Notes: generated by a model from the letters alone, not told the origin. A stretch of DNA of 64,000 nt from Bacteroidaceae bacterium (GCA_017619585.1 JAFZSA010000034.1:372001-436000), one strand, 5' to 3'; positions 27,795 to 36,471 are shown, counted from the stretch's first letter. Numbers and translations: made by a program.

Positions 27795-29168
27795 TTATTC
27801 CCAAACGACTAATTTGCGAGGTAAATCAATTTTCTTGGGCTCGCCTCTTGTGCCGTATATATAATAATACTTAGCCAGATTTTCGTCAAATTGCGATATG
27901 AAGGAGCCACGAATACGCGCACATTTTTCATTAATGGAGTTCAAACATGGATTGGTAACATCCTCAATACTTTGCAACGCTCTTTCGTTTAACCCCAAAG
28001 GTTTTATTAATTGGTAAATATCTGCCAATTCCTTTCTGTAGTTTGGAAGATGTTTAAAGATAATACCTTCCGGATGCCTGAGAAACAAGAGAAACACAGC
28101 TTTATTAATTGGTTCCATTTTTATTTCCATGTTATTATAGTCTGGAAGCATAATGCGCATATCCCTTGTAATAACAAGCCGACTAAGTTCTGGTTTTTCT
28201 GTAAACAATTTCATCAACAACTTTCTAGAGAAACCACGTTGTTCTAACTTCTGTACTCGCTCACGTATCTCATCTACCAACTCATTTATTTCCCAATCAA
28301 ATTGTACATCCGCAAAGTCTTCTTGGTTTAAATCATCTTTAGAGGGTCTTTTCACAGAGCTGTACAATCCTCCAATGTTATCGCTAATGGCCTCTTCTGC
28401 AATTATCTCTAACTGTCGAAATATCTCATCATCGCTTCCTTCATTCAAAGGATAATAAGTACCGCGATATGTTTTTGCTTTATGATTTTCAGTCCATCCA
28501 AAACAAGATATTAAGCCATGAGTTAGCTTTACAGAATCTTCAGGGTAACATAATTCATCCAACAACGATGATGTATCAACTCCAATACTCTTAGTAACCC
28601 CGTCTTTTATACCAGGATTCCAATACAAAAGTACATCCTCATTTGTTAGTGACTGAACACTTTGGGGAAGATATACAATTCTGACATCATGGTTTAATTT
28701 AATGAAGGGATGACGTTTAAAGAATGTGTTTAAGACCTCATTATATTCATTCTCGATATAAACCAGTTCTTGCCATTCATCGCCATCAAGTAGTTTCCCA
28801 TACAATTCGAAGTGGTGAAGGCCGTCAAAAATCCTAGGAAGTTCATCTCTACGAAGATTTCCTTTCTCATACGCATCAACAATACGATTATATTCTTCTT
28901 CCTCACGTTCGCTCTCTTTTTTACGTTCTTTTATCTTCCTGCGATGTCGTATAAAACCACCGTCCTCCCATACATCCTCTAAATATAATCGTATTTGAAT
29001 ACCCAAATAAAAGAGCAACATGGGTATAAACAGGAATGCAGGCACAAGTTCTTTCCACTTTGGTCTCCCATTTTCTCTCCAGTCGGAAATAAAGGTATAT
29101 ATCCCAGCGAGAAATCCCACAAGAAAAATAACACCAATTAGAACCAGTATGATTCGCCAGATAGTCAT
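27795..29168 (-). CDS. Membrane protein with a conserved Bacteroidetes C-terminal domain
   Basis: 457 residues: membrane segments at about 5-26 and 44-62, then a highly charged coiled-coil stretch (KIKERKKESEREEEEYNRI), a middle domain, and a C-terminal domain with KAVFLLFLRHPEGIIFKHL, NPCLNSINEKCARIRGSF and YYIYGTRGEPKKIDLPRKL. I know this C-terminal block as a recurrent, unnamed Bacteroidetes domain found in small accessory gene clusters; I cannot name a function. It starts 9 nt after the DUF1016 gene ends, on the same strand. Confidence 0.6.
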   Translation of the reverse strand: MTIWRIILVLIGVIFLVGFLAGIYTFISDWRENGRPKWKELVPAFLFIPMLLFYLGIQIRLYLEDVWEDGGFIRHRRKIKERKKESEREEEEYNRIVDAYEKGNLRRDELPRIFDGLHHFELYGKLLDGDEWQELVYIENEYNEVLNTFFKRHPFIKLNHDVRIVYLPQSVQSLTNEDVLLYWNPGIKDGVTKSIGVDTSSLLDELCYPEDSVKLTHGLISCFGWTENHKAKTYRGTYYPLNEGSDDEIFRQLEIIAEEAISDNIGGLYSSVKRPSKDDLNQEDFADVQFDWEINELVDEIRERVQKLEQRGFSRKLLMKLFTEKPELSRLVITRDMRIMLPDYNNMEIKMEPINKAVFLLFLRHPEGIIFKHLPNYRKELADIYQLIKPLGLNERALQSIEDVTNPCLNSINEKCARIRGSFISQFDENLAKYYYIYGTRGEPKKIDLPRKLVVWE

Positions 29169-29177
29169 TGTGTTAAA

Positions 29178-30230
29178 TCATTTTGCACTCACTCTGCCTT
29201 CCTCATCCTTATACAGTATCAGTTTGTCCTCTTCGCCCGATTCATAAATATCACGCAACTTCTGCTGGAGCAGAGCCTTATCCGGTAGGCGTAGCTTGTA
29301 CTCTGCTACCATTGTTGGCGATAGACTACGACTCAATGCATATTCCACTACCTCGTCATCTTTATCCTTGCAGAGTAGCACGCCAATGCTTGGCTTTTCA
29401 TGTGGTTTCTTCACATCTCTGTCAAGTGCTTCCAGATAGAAGTTCAACTGCCCCAGATGTTCTGGCTTGAACTTCCCCATTTTAAGTTCAAAAGCCACAA
29501 GACATTGTAATTCCCTATGATAGAACAGCAAATCAATGCGGAAGTCACTATTCCCAACCTGTAAGCGATATTCCTCTTCCATGAAAAGAAAGTCCTTGCC
29601 AAGTTCCAGCACAAATTGTTTCATCTGGTCTATCAAAGCCTTCTTCATACTGTTCTCATGTTCATACTCCTTGCCCCCAAGAAATTCCAGCACATACTGG
29701 TCTCTAAACACTTGTTCTGCTTTAGGGGCAATTTCTCTCACCACTGGCGAGAGTTTTGGCCCATCCAATTTTGAACGTTCATAGATTGCTGCATCTATCT
29801 GCCTATTCAGCTCTCGCTTTGAAAGGCGTTCAGTCTTGCAGAGCATCAAGTAGAATACTCGTTCCTCAGCAGATTTCGTACGGCTCATGATAATCAGATT
29901 GTTTGTCCAGCTAATTTGTCTCACCAGTGGTGAGAGTTTTTCTTCAGCATTGCAATACGTCTCATAAAACTGCTTCATGCGCCACAGGTTCTTGTCGGAG
30001 AAACCCTTTACGTCAGGACTCGTCTTCTCGATATATTCAGCCAGTTGCTTTACCACTCCGTCGCCCCATTCAGAAACAGTGAGCTTGTCTGAAATATATT
30101 TGCCCACCTTCCAGTAGAGGTCTATCAAGGCTGTGTTCGCAATGCTGATCACGCTGGCTTTTGTCTGCTGAATCATCGATACCACCTCAGCAAACTGTTC
30201 TACCTTTATCTTCTCTATATCATTTGCCAT
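29178..30230 (-). CDS. DUF1016/YhcG-type PD-(D/E)XK nuclease
   Basis: 350 residues. The N-terminal DUF1016 helical domain (VEQFAEVVSMIQQTKASVIS to SPVVREIAPKAEQVF, about 10-180) is followed by a PD-(D/E)xK nuclease core: SDFRIDLLFYHRELQCLVAFELKMGKF, with the Asp in RIDLL and the ExK in FELKMG, then GQLNFYLEALD. Members occur singly in accessory regions and next to restriction-modification genes, and some act as toxins or nucleases. All catalytic residues are present. It belongs to the same-strand run that holds the helicase fusion. A broken HNH fragment lies just upstream. Confidence 0.88.
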   Translation of the reverse strand: MANDIEKIKVEQFAEVVSMIQQTKASVISIANTALIDLYWKVGKYISDKLTVSEWGDGVVKQLAEYIEKTSPDVKGFSDKNLWRMKQFYETYCNAEEKLSPLVRQISWTNNLIIMSRTKSAEERVFYLMLCKTERLSKRELNRQIDAAIYERSKLDGPKLSPVVREIAPKAEQVFRDQYVLEFLGGKEYEHENSMKKALIDQMKQFVLELGKDFLFMEEEYRLQVGNSDFRIDLLFYHRELQCLVAFELKMGKFKPEHLGQLNFYLEALDRDVKKPHEKPSIGVLLCKDKDDEVVEYALSRSLSPTMVAEYKLRLPDKALLQQKLRDIYESGEEDKLILYKDEEGRVSAK

Positions 30231-30289
30231 ATTAATATAACGTTTTTTTTCCTTGCATTATTATTGTTTTTATTCGCTTCATCCAGCCT

Positions 30290-30421
30290 TTAGCCTGCTT
30301 CCTGTCTCCTTCTATCCTGCTTCTTCCCATACTTTTGGCATCGATATTGATTCCGATGAAGAATCTCAATACATTTTTCGTGCCACTGTTCTTGTGATAA
30401 TAATTCATTATATTTCATCAT
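30290..30421 (-). pseudogene. HNH-endonuclease-like fragment (43 codons)
   Basis: Reading the minus strand from an ATG at 30421 gives MMKYNELLSQEQWHEKC, then IEILHRNQYRCQKYGKK, then QDRRRQEAG and a stop. The pattern WxxKxxEILxRxxYxCQxCG is the usual beginning of HNH nucleases, but the second zinc Cys is Tyr and the His-Asn-His core is missing. The following DNA shows no continuation. It is best seen as the stump of a deleted gene in a 220-nt gap. Confidence 0.45.
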
Positions 30422-30450
30422 CCGTTTGGTTTCGATTTCTTTATTCGCTT

Positions 30451-30864
30451 TTAGTCATACCATTTATATATTTTATGATTAACACAAAAGTGAAGTATTT
30501 CTTTTGCAGTTTCACGTGCATTGTCGTAATATGAACCTACTCGAAAGTGCGTCTCATATTCAAAAAAAGAATATCCTCGAATGGCAGAATGTTTGCCATC
30601 AGTTAAGTCTGAGATTGTAAAATCGAATAAATCGATTGGTTCGTGTCGCCCTACTTCCATTTCTTCTTTGAAATATGTTTGGGCTTCATAAATATCCGAT
30701 ATGTCTGGATAGATTTTCCGCAGGTCATATATTTGCAAATAACGGGGATTCAAACAAGCGCCTGCCTGAAATTTGTTCTCAGATTCCTTTATAAAAAGGA
30801 CAAACATATAAGGCTCTTTTTCACTAAAAAAGAACGGGGTTATAACTTTTGATACAAGTGCCAT
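30451..30864 (-). CDS. Hypothetical protein, 137 residues
   Basis: Not recognised. The product is soluble, has no signal sequence, and is moderately acidic (IYPDISDIYEAQTYFKEEMEVG, FDFTISDLTDGKHSAIRGYSF). It may be an alpha/beta immunity-like or cargo protein, but nothing proves this. It lies 87 nt downstream of the TerB-like gene, same strand. Confidence 0.5.
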   Translation of the reverse strand: MALVSKVITPFFFSEKEPYMFVLFIKESENKFQAGACLNPRYLQIYDLRKIYPDISDIYEAQTYFKEEMEVGRHEPIDLFDFTISDLTDGKHSAIRGYSFFEYETHFRVGSYYDNARETAKEILHFCVNHKIYKWYD

Positions 30865-30951
30865 ATAATTACAAATATTTAGTTACTATATTATATTTAT
30901 ACATCAGCTTTTTTCTACCATACATCAATAATCTTGTATATTTTCTTACTT

Positions 30952-31290
30952 TCACGCGGAATATGTACCTTTATTTCCCCTAGGATTAATCCATAGTTGA
31001 TCTATTACCTCTGTTTCCTTTGGATGTATATATCCATCAGCCTCAGCCATTGAGACAAAAAGGGATTGCACATATTTTTTCTTTTCATCTTGTATCGCAT
31101 TAATAATAGACCTAGCTTGAATATCATCCATATTAGCCATATCTTCCATATCACTAATTGTTATACCAAGTTCTGCATACACCTTATCCATATATTCCTC
31201 TTCCTTGGGATGGATAATTCCATCAGCCTTCATTATCTGCGAGAGGACAGTTACTATTGCGAATTTTTCTATTATTGTAAGTTGTATCAT
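30952..31290 (-). CDS. TerB-like protein coupled to the helicase fusion
   Basis: 112 residues, all helical, with two copies of an acidic metal-type motif: LSQIMKADGIIHPKEEEYMDKVY and VSMAEADGYIHPKETEVIDQLW. This is the hallmark of TerB domains, which bind divalent metal and act in tellurite-resistance-linked stress and defence systems. Its start overlaps the stop of the methyltransferase-helicase gene by 4 nt, so the products are made together and may form a complex. The C-terminal tail is short compared with full TerB proteins. Confidence 0.8.
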   Translation of the reverse strand: MIQLTIIEKFAIVTVLSQIMKADGIIHPKEEEYMDKVYAELGITISDMEDMANMDDIQARSIINAIQDEKKKYVQSLFVSMAEADGYIHPKETEVIDQLWINPRGNKGTYSA

Positions 31291-33959
31291 ATTGCTTGTT
31301 CTTTAAAAAATTGATCATAAGTTTCGTTGCCAATATTAATGATGTACAGGCTTTCGCGAGCACGTGTAATTGCCGTATACATCATCTCGGGGTCCATCGG
31401 CTTACGACATGCTGCTTTGGCATTATACTCGTCATCCAAGATAATTATCACAGAAGGAGACTCCCATCCTTTGAAACTTTTGATTGTTGAAAGTTTGAGA
31501 CATCGTTTGTCTGTCGTGAATAGTTGTTTTCTTGTGCGTCCTAATGCTTCATAATCCCTATTAAACTTCCAACTAGCAGGGTGCTCATCGCTAACGTTAT
31601 GCAATTTCTTCAATCGTTCATATTGCTCAATAGAAACAAAAGTGATTTCTGTTTCCTCTTCTGTCATTTCCCGATATTTAGAATCTATTGCTTGTAATAA
31701 CTTTGAATATGAAGCCAACACAACAAAATCTTTCGGCTCACTGTTACTGTTTTTTATAATTTCAATAAGCTTTAATAGAAGATTGTCCATTGTGAATGAA
31801 TTTCTCATATTGTAATAAGTGACAATTTGGAAATTAAGTGTAGCTTCAAAAACTGTTGTTGTGTTGATAGTACTAACGGGCTGATTGGACAAGTACTTTG
31901 CCTGAAATGTTGTTGCTAAAGTTGCTAGACGTGGATTTGTAAAGCGCCGTCCAGTACTTAGTTTTTTATTCCATTCACCACCTATAACACCTAGACGGAT
32001 GTCACCATTAATGTCTATAGGTCTGTGATACACATTCTGCTTTGGATCACCAAACACGACAAACTCACCATCTGGTAATAGGAAGTTTTGCATCACAATC
32101 CTCAACCACTCAGTTGTATAGTCTTGCACCTCATCTACAAAGATGGCAGAATAATGTTTGTGAATTGTTGCATTCTCAAAAAAAGACAGTCGATCATACG
32201 CATCAAAATCTACATGTAATTGACACTCTGAGGCTCGTATCCTGAAAAACTGATGATAGGGATAGATGTCTATTTTCTCCCATGAGAAATCTTCACGCAG
32301 TTCAGAAAGCCTATATTTCAAATAATTGGCCAAAGTTATATTGAATGTCAACACAAGAACATCACCACCAGTACGTTTCATCGCATTTACTGCGCGAGCA
32401 GCAAGAACATGAGTTTTGCCTGATCCTGCGACGCCACTTATTTTTTGTTGCGTATTTCTGCTTATTACAAGTTCTTTTTGCGCACCCTTGGGTTCAATCC
32501 CAGCTTTACCTTCTTGATACGAATGCCATGATGGAGACAGAATTTTAGCAATCTTGCGTTTCACAGCATCATCAAAATATAAAGAGGTATTAATAAGTCC
32601 TATTTGGGTATATAGTCCCTGCGAGACGTCTTTCTTTGATATAAACTCGTTTCCGAACAAATAAGTGTAGCTAATTTGTTCACTCGAAATGCTAAAGAAA
32701 TCCCTAACCTTATTGTTGTCATTAGCTGTAAATACAACAATTTTTTTGATTAGCCCGAAGTTCCTGCTATTCTCAATAGTACTCATCAGTAATTCTTCTA
32801 TACCATCCTTAATGCTGATTTGGCACAAATTGATGAGTTCAATAGGAGACTGATATGTTTTAACAACTACTCCGTTCTCGCCTAATACAGAAATATCTTT
32901 TCCGCCTTTACTTAATTGGCAATCATCAAGATTCTCCTCAAACACATTTAATAGAAGTAACCCTCTATTGGGGCGAACTATTATGAAATCTACAGCCACC
33001 TCGTTAATGACGGGGTCAATATACATAATGTCATCCACAGACAATATATTCTGAAGACGATAGGCAACTCTTGCTTTTTCGCGAGACATCATCTTGTTTT
33101 GCCATTGTAACTGTATATCGTAATCATTGAACACCTGTTCACCACTGTCATGATATAATGACAATTTGCTTAAGTCTAATGGCGCTCCATTATACTTAAA
33201 GCATCGCGTTTTACACGTATATGGGTGACCTGTTCTTTGGGTTCTTCCGTATCTAACGCTGTCAATACGACTAAAATATTCCTGATTACCAAAAACGGAG
33301 CAAAACTGTTCTATTCTATATGCAGCACTGTTTTGTGGCCCCATACAAAGGATATAGTGATTGCCGTGAGAAGATGCTACCATATGTGCGACTGCAGCCA
33401 AATCTATAGCCTTAACATCAAGAATATTAGAGAATATGTGAATGACATTATAATATCTATAGCCTATTGATGCAAGTATTTCACCTGGCACAGCCTCTTT
33501 AGTTGGCATAAACTTGTTAATCGCATCTATTTCTATATTGTTGTTCACAATCTTGGAAATATTGCATACAGCTCTATGAAGAGCATTTGGCGAGGGTTCG
33601 ACAAGAGTAATCTTTTTTACCCAGTTTAATAATTCACGTTGCTGTAATGCTTCTATTAATGTTGCTGAACCAATACCTTGTCCGCATCCCCAATCCACGA
33701 TTTCAATAGAACCTGTTAAAATATCGAACGGGAAATTTATAAATGCTGCACGGCACTTGCCAACATGCATTTCCCCATAAGCTGACATGTAGCAATTAAG
33801 CGCTTCTTCACTTGCTAACAAGCCTATTCCATGAATTAGCTCTGGATGTCTCCAAGGACAAAATTTCCATTGCTCAGGAAGCATTTCGTGGCATAAATCT
33901 ATTATTTCATTAATAGACCTACATGAAGAGCGATTTATATATTCTGCGTATTTTGACAT
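31287..33959 (-). CDS. Fusion protein: methyltransferase, NERD-like domain, SF1 (UvrD-like) helicase
   Basis: 890 residues in three parts. Residues about 40-250 are a Rossmann methyltransferase with VDWGCGQGIGSATL (motif I, 88-101) and TLVEPSPNALHRA, close in style to Rsm22-type enzymes. Residues about 290-400 resemble a NERD nuclease (EVAVDFIIVRPNRGLLLLNV), but the expected ExK is replaced by NVF, so nuclease activity is doubtful. Residues 500-890 are a superfamily 1 helicase: Walker A GVAGSGKT (509-516), FVDEVQD (607-613), GDPKQNVY (637-644), STIKSFKGWE and YTAITRARESLYI. The start at 33959 avoids a 28-nt overlap with DUF1848; an ATG at 33989 is possible. A role in phage defence or repair is inferred. 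Confidence 0.85.
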   Translation of the reverse strand: MSKYAEYINRSSCRSINEIIDLCHEMLPEQWKFCPWRHPELIHGIGLLASEEALNCYMSAYGEMHVGKCRAAFINFPFDILTGSIEIVDWGCGQGIGSATLIEALQQRELLNWVKKITLVEPSPNALHRAVCNISKIVNNNIEIDAINKFMPTKEAVPGEILASIGYRYYNVIHIFSNILDVKAIDLAAVAHMVASSHGNHYILCMGPQNSAAYRIEQFCSVFGNQEYFSRIDSVRYGRTQRTGHPYTCKTRCFKYNGAPLDLSKLSLYHDSGEQVFNDYDIQLQWQNKMMSREKARVAYRLQNILSVDDIMYIDPVINEVAVDFIIVRPNRGLLLLNVFEENLDDCQLSKGGKDISVLGENGVVVKTYQSPIELINLCQISIKDGIEELLMSTIENSRNFGLIKKIVVFTANDNNKVRDFFSISSEQISYTYLFGNEFISKKDVSQGLYTQIGLINTSLYFDDAVKRKIAKILSPSWHSYQEGKAGIEPKGAQKELVISRNTQQKISGVAGSGKTHVLAARAVNAMKRTGGDVLVLTFNITLANYLKYRLSELREDFSWEKIDIYPYHQFFRIRASECQLHVDFDAYDRLSFFENATIHKHYSAIFVDEVQDYTTEWLRIVMQNFLLPDGEFVVFGDPKQNVYHRPIDINGDIRLGVIGGEWNKKLSTGRRFTNPRLATLATTFQAKYLSNQPVSTINTTTVFEATLNFQIVTYYNMRNSFTMDNLLLKLIEIIKNSNSEPKDFVVLASYSKLLQAIDSKYREMTEEETEITFVSIEQYERLKKLHNVSDEHPASWKFNRDYEALGRTRKQLFTTDKRCLKLSTIKSFKGWESPSVIIILDDEYNAKAACRKPMDPEMMYTAITRARESLYIINIGNETYDQFFKEQAI

Positions 33960-33961
33960 CT

Positions 33962-35029
33962 TTATTTCCCAGTTATTGTTTCGCCCCACTTATTATGTTC
34001 ATGGCAATTGTAATTAAGCACAGCTGCCTGCTTGCTTGTATTGGCATAGCAATATTCACAAAGATGTGGACAGGTGTTGTATTCACCAATATCCTTTGAG
34101 GCCATGCACTCACAGAATGGACGCTGCCCTTGGTCTTTCTTGTGCTTACTGATGAAGTAATGGTTATGAGGAAGAAGTATTGCTCCATCTGGTAACTCTG
34201 GTTCGCCAAATAGTGTTGGTGCTGGAACATCTTCAATCTTCACTTTCATAAAATTCATAAGTTCCTTGTCATCCCAAGCTAAACGGGTGATAAGGTCGCC
34301 ATCAATACAGCGATTGTGCTGAATCCCATATTTCGATATGTCAATCTTCTCACCGCATGTTGCTAGCTGGAAATTCCAACCACGTTCACGATTCATGGAA
34401 GACAGTTTGTCTGCAAACTCTTCCATCTGCTCGATTTCCCATTCATGGTACGGTATGCCACTGACCTCGAGGTTGTGTTTAACTTTTCTATACATGGCTA
34501 TATCAGCATAGCTGAACACCAGCTTCTCCGTATAATCTTTCAGTTGGTCACCGATATTCTGTACTTTCCGAAGCAAATCATCAACGGATATATCGTCAGT
34601 TAGTATCATGGGGTCAAACCGCCAGATGACTGCACCCTTACCAAGCTGCTCGACAAGCAACTTGAATGTTTCAATGCGTATGGCAAGAGAAGGCACTTTT
34701 TCCAACTTTTCCTGCTCATAATCATTCAGAGTGTACTGAACGTAGCACTTGATGTTACGCTCTTTGAGGATATGCAGATATGGCAACAACGGGCGCGGAT
34801 TCTTCGACCAGAATACGATGAACCGTGTGTTTTCATATGAGACATACAATTTCACACCATTGAACGGATTAGTCCATGCAGAATATCCCTTCTCTAAACG
34901 ATGGAAAAACCAATCTGTATAGAAAGCCGGAATGTCGGTACTTCTGCTTGCAGAAACAATCAAAGGTGCTTGCATTGGTACAATTGTACCATCATCTGTA
35001 TGTTTCTCAATTTTAGTCCAAATTGCCAT
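33962..35029 (-). CDS. DUF1848 family protein (radical-SAM-like, Cys-rich)
   Basis: 355 residues. The N-terminal half has the DUF1848 signature (VSASRSTDIPAFYTDWFFHRLEKGY, then NPFNGVKLYVSY, VFWSKNPRPLLPYL) and a TIM-barrel-like pattern with VIWRFDPMILTDDIS. The C-terminus has a Cys cluster, FCECMASKDIGEYNTC and HLCEYCYAN, which suggests an iron-sulfur site as in radical SAM proteins. Biochemical activity is unknown. It is the first gene of the cluster, immediately before the methyltransferase-helicase fusion (2 nt between stop and start), so they are likely co-translated. Confidence 0.85.
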   Translation of the reverse strand: MAIWTKIEKHTDDGTIVPMQAPLIVSASRSTDIPAFYTDWFFHRLEKGYSAWTNPFNGVKLYVSYENTRFIVFWSKNPRPLLPYLHILKERNIKCYVQYTLNDYEQEKLEKVPSLAIRIETFKLLVEQLGKGAVIWRFDPMILTDDISVDDLLRKVQNIGDQLKDYTEKLVFSYADIAMYRKVKHNLEVSGIPYHEWEIEQMEEFADKLSSMNRERGWNFQLATCGEKIDISKYGIQHNRCIDGDLITRLAWDDKELMNFMKVKIEDVPAPTLFGEPELPDGAILLPHNHYFISKHKKDQGQRPFCECMASKDIGEYNTCPHLCEYCYANTSKQAAVLNYNCHEHNKWGETITGK

Positions 35030-35072
35030 ATGCTGAATTATTCAAATCTATGTTTGTACATGTTCATTTATG

Positions 35073-35080
35073 CAAAATTA
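35073..35080 (-). promoter_or_regulatory. -7 box for the DUF1848-helicase-TerB cluster
   Basis: Reads TAATTTTG on the minus strand, 43 nt before the DUF1848 ATG. No -33 match was found. The rest of 35081-35179 shows nothing recognisable. Confidence 0.5.
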
Positions 35081-35179
35081 ATGATTTTCTGATTATCTAG
35101 CAGTTTTAGCATACATTATTTTAAAAAGATGCCACACAATGTAATGCCTATCTAAAGAAATCTCCTATCTGAGCTATAT

Positions 35180-35470
35180 CTGAATGCCTATGCTACGTCT
35201 ACGCTACGCCTATGCTACATAGGAGGAATAAGAAAGTACTCCCAGAGCGTACACCAACGTCTCATCTACGAGCCATCTTAACTTCGTTGACCTTCCTCTC
35301 GCTCGGCAAAACTCAAATAGGTTTGATTTTGCTCTCGCTTACTCGGAACGTTCGAATCATCTTCGAGCCTTGAACACTGTGATTTGCAACATAAGACTAT
35401 CAAATAGCCTGGTTTTATGACAATAATCCAGAAAATATTTGGAACATTACTGGTTTATCCCTACTTTTGC
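35180..35470 (+). repeat. 291-bp direct repeat, copy R1
   Basis: Nearly identical to 36178-36468 (about ten mismatches by eye, no indels). It opens with three 11-bp units, GCCTATGCTAC, GTCTACGCTAC, GCCTATGCTAC, has an imperfect palindrome (GGCAAAACTCAAA and TTTGATTTTGC) flanked by two CTCTCGCT copies, and ends exactly at a plus-strand promoter. Identity stops right after the promoter. R1 lies 3' of the toxin-like gene 35572-36084. No open frame is shared convincingly, so the repeat is non-coding. Confidence 0.85.
35438..35469 (+). promoter_or_regulatory. Plus-strand promoter at the end of R1
   Basis: TTTG (35438-35441), 20 nt, TACTTTTG (35462-35469): a perfect Bacteroidetes promoter, conserved base for base in R2. 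It points into the segment that converges with the toxin-like gene. Confidence 0.8.
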
Positions 35471-35473
35471 GGA

Positions 35474-35588
35474 GTCAGAATGCCGTCAGAGGGCGCGAAT
35501 CTATTTGCTTTCATAGCAATATTCAAGCTGGACCTTTCTGACTATTATGCTGAGGACATTGCCCATCGGGGTTATGTCCTCAGTTTTT
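35474..35588 (+). ncRNA. Putative structured small RNA A, convergent with the toxin-like gene
   Basis: Predicted transcript of about 115 nt from the R1 promoter to the T-run. It can fold: GTCAGAA (35474-35480) with TTCTGAC (35536-35542), a hairpin TTGCT/AGCAA (35505-35519) inside, then the terminator hairpin. A second GTCAGA at 35485 could compete for the same partner. It overlaps the last codons of the gene on the other strand by about 17 nt. It shares GGCGCGA with RNA B. Transcription is inferred only. Confidence 0.45.
35550..35583 (+). terminator. Terminator of putative RNA A
   Basis: CTGAGGACAT (35550-35559) and ATGTCCTCAG (35574-35583) form a perfect 10-bp stem followed by TTTTTC on the plus strand. 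Its plus-strand polarity is the main reason to think the R1 promoter is used. Confidence 0.8.
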
Positions 35589-36084
35589 CTATCACATCGT
35601 TTATTATTTGCTTGATTGTATCTTTATCTGAAGCATTAAACGCATCAGACTTGACCACGACAGCCTTTCTGTTATGAACTACATAACATTCTTCCAGATT
35701 CCCCTGCGAGAAATCCTCATGACGACCAAAGAGACCTGAAACAATTTTTCTGGTCTTTAGAATGCTCTCAGACATATGCATGTCAAAATCAAGAACAACC
35801 ACCTTGCAGCCTTGTTGTTTCGCTTTGCGAAAGGCTGACTTGATGCCGTTTTCACTTTCAACACCCTTCCTGTCTCCTAACTTGCCGTTTATTGTATACT
35901 CAGGATTCTTATGTCCAATGGTCAGTAAATGTTCATTAATGCGAATATACATATCATCAAAGCTTTGCAACAGAACTCTTGCTACCCTGAGGTTATCTAT
36001 TAATTCCGTTTGATCTGCTCGTATGCTTATAAGTAATCGCTCACCATATATCTCGTCAATCAGAAAATCTTCATTCTCAATCAT
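35572..36084 (-). CDS. CdiA C-terminal RNase-like protein, paralogue A
   Basis: 170 residues. The middle part (GHKNPEYTINGKLGDRKGV, SAFRKAKQQGCKVVVLDFD) has the NPEY-GDRKG-KK-VVxD pattern of CdiA C-terminal tRNase and related BECR-type toxin domains that are often fused to phage head or polymorphic toxin proteins. Here it is a stand-alone protein without a secretion signal, and no immunity gene is seen. About half of its residues match the paralogue 36574-37074. The start at 36084 is chosen because the paralogues align from MIENEDF/MKASKEY and because a TATCTTTG box sits 4 nt before it. RNase activity is inferred. Confidence 0.6.
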   Translation of the reverse strand: MIENEDFLIDEIYGERLLISIRADQTELIDNLRVARVLLQSFDDMYIRINEHLLTIGHKNPEYTINGKLGDRKGVESENGIKSAFRKAKQQGCKVVVLDFDMHMSESILKTRKIVSGLFGRHEDFSQGNLEECYVVHNRKAVVVKSDAFNASDKDTIKQIINDVIEKLRT

Positions 36085-36088
36085 ACTG

Positions 36089-36096
36089 CAAAGATA
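36089..36096 (-). promoter_or_regulatory. -7 box directly before paralogue A
   Basis: TATCTTTG on the minus strand ends 4 nt before the ATG, so the mRNA would be leaderless or nearly so. The same TATCTTTGCAGT sequence precedes paralogue B. Confidence 0.6.
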
Positions 36097-36177
36097 CAAA
36101 AAAATGAAGAGTGAAGAATTTTTGCAATTAGCTTTTTTCTTCAACCAATGGATATCCGCATGATATACCCACGATAT

Positions 36178-36468
36178 CTGAATGCCTATGCTACGTCTAC
36201 GCTACGCCTATGCTACAAAGGAGGAGTAAAGGACCACTCCCAGAGCGTACACCAACGTCTCATCTACGAGCCATCTTAACTTCGTTGACCTTCCTCTCGC
36301 TCGGCAAAACTCAAACAAGTTTGATTTTGCTCTCGCTTACTCGGAACGTTCGAATAATCTTCGAGCCTTGAACACTGTGATTTGCAACATAAGACTATCA
36401 AATAGCCTGGTTTTATGACAATAATCCAGAAAATATTTGGAACATTACTGGTTTATCCCTACTTTTGC
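36178..36468 (+). repeat. 291-bp direct repeat, copy R2
   Basis: Second copy of the R element, starting 998 bp after R1, in the same orientation. It has the same triple 11-bp units, palindrome and terminal promoter. Just upstream (36150-36177) lies a segment, TGGATATCCGCATGATATAC, also present before R3. The copies are more alike than the neighbouring genes, which suggests recent exchange or strong selection on the repeat itself. Confidence 0.85.
36436..36467 (+). promoter_or_regulatory. Plus-strand promoter at the end of R2
   Basis: TTTG (36436-36439), 20 nt, TACTTTTG (36460-36467), identical to the R1 promoter. After it the sequence differs from the R1 context. Confidence 0.8.
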
Positions 36469-36471
36469 AAC

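Noticed and set aside
30253..30534. 93-codon plus-strand frame with hydrophobic end
   Set aside because: Overlaps the HNH-like fragment and the 3' end of the 30451 gene on the other strand; composition is unlike a gene and no promoter was found.
35417..35677. Plus-strand reading frame MTIIQKIFGTLLVYPYFC and on, partly shared by both repeats
   Set aside because: Its first codons coincide with the conserved -33 and -7 boxes, it then crosses a terminator, and it lies antisense to the toxin-like gene. In R2 the frame ends soon after.
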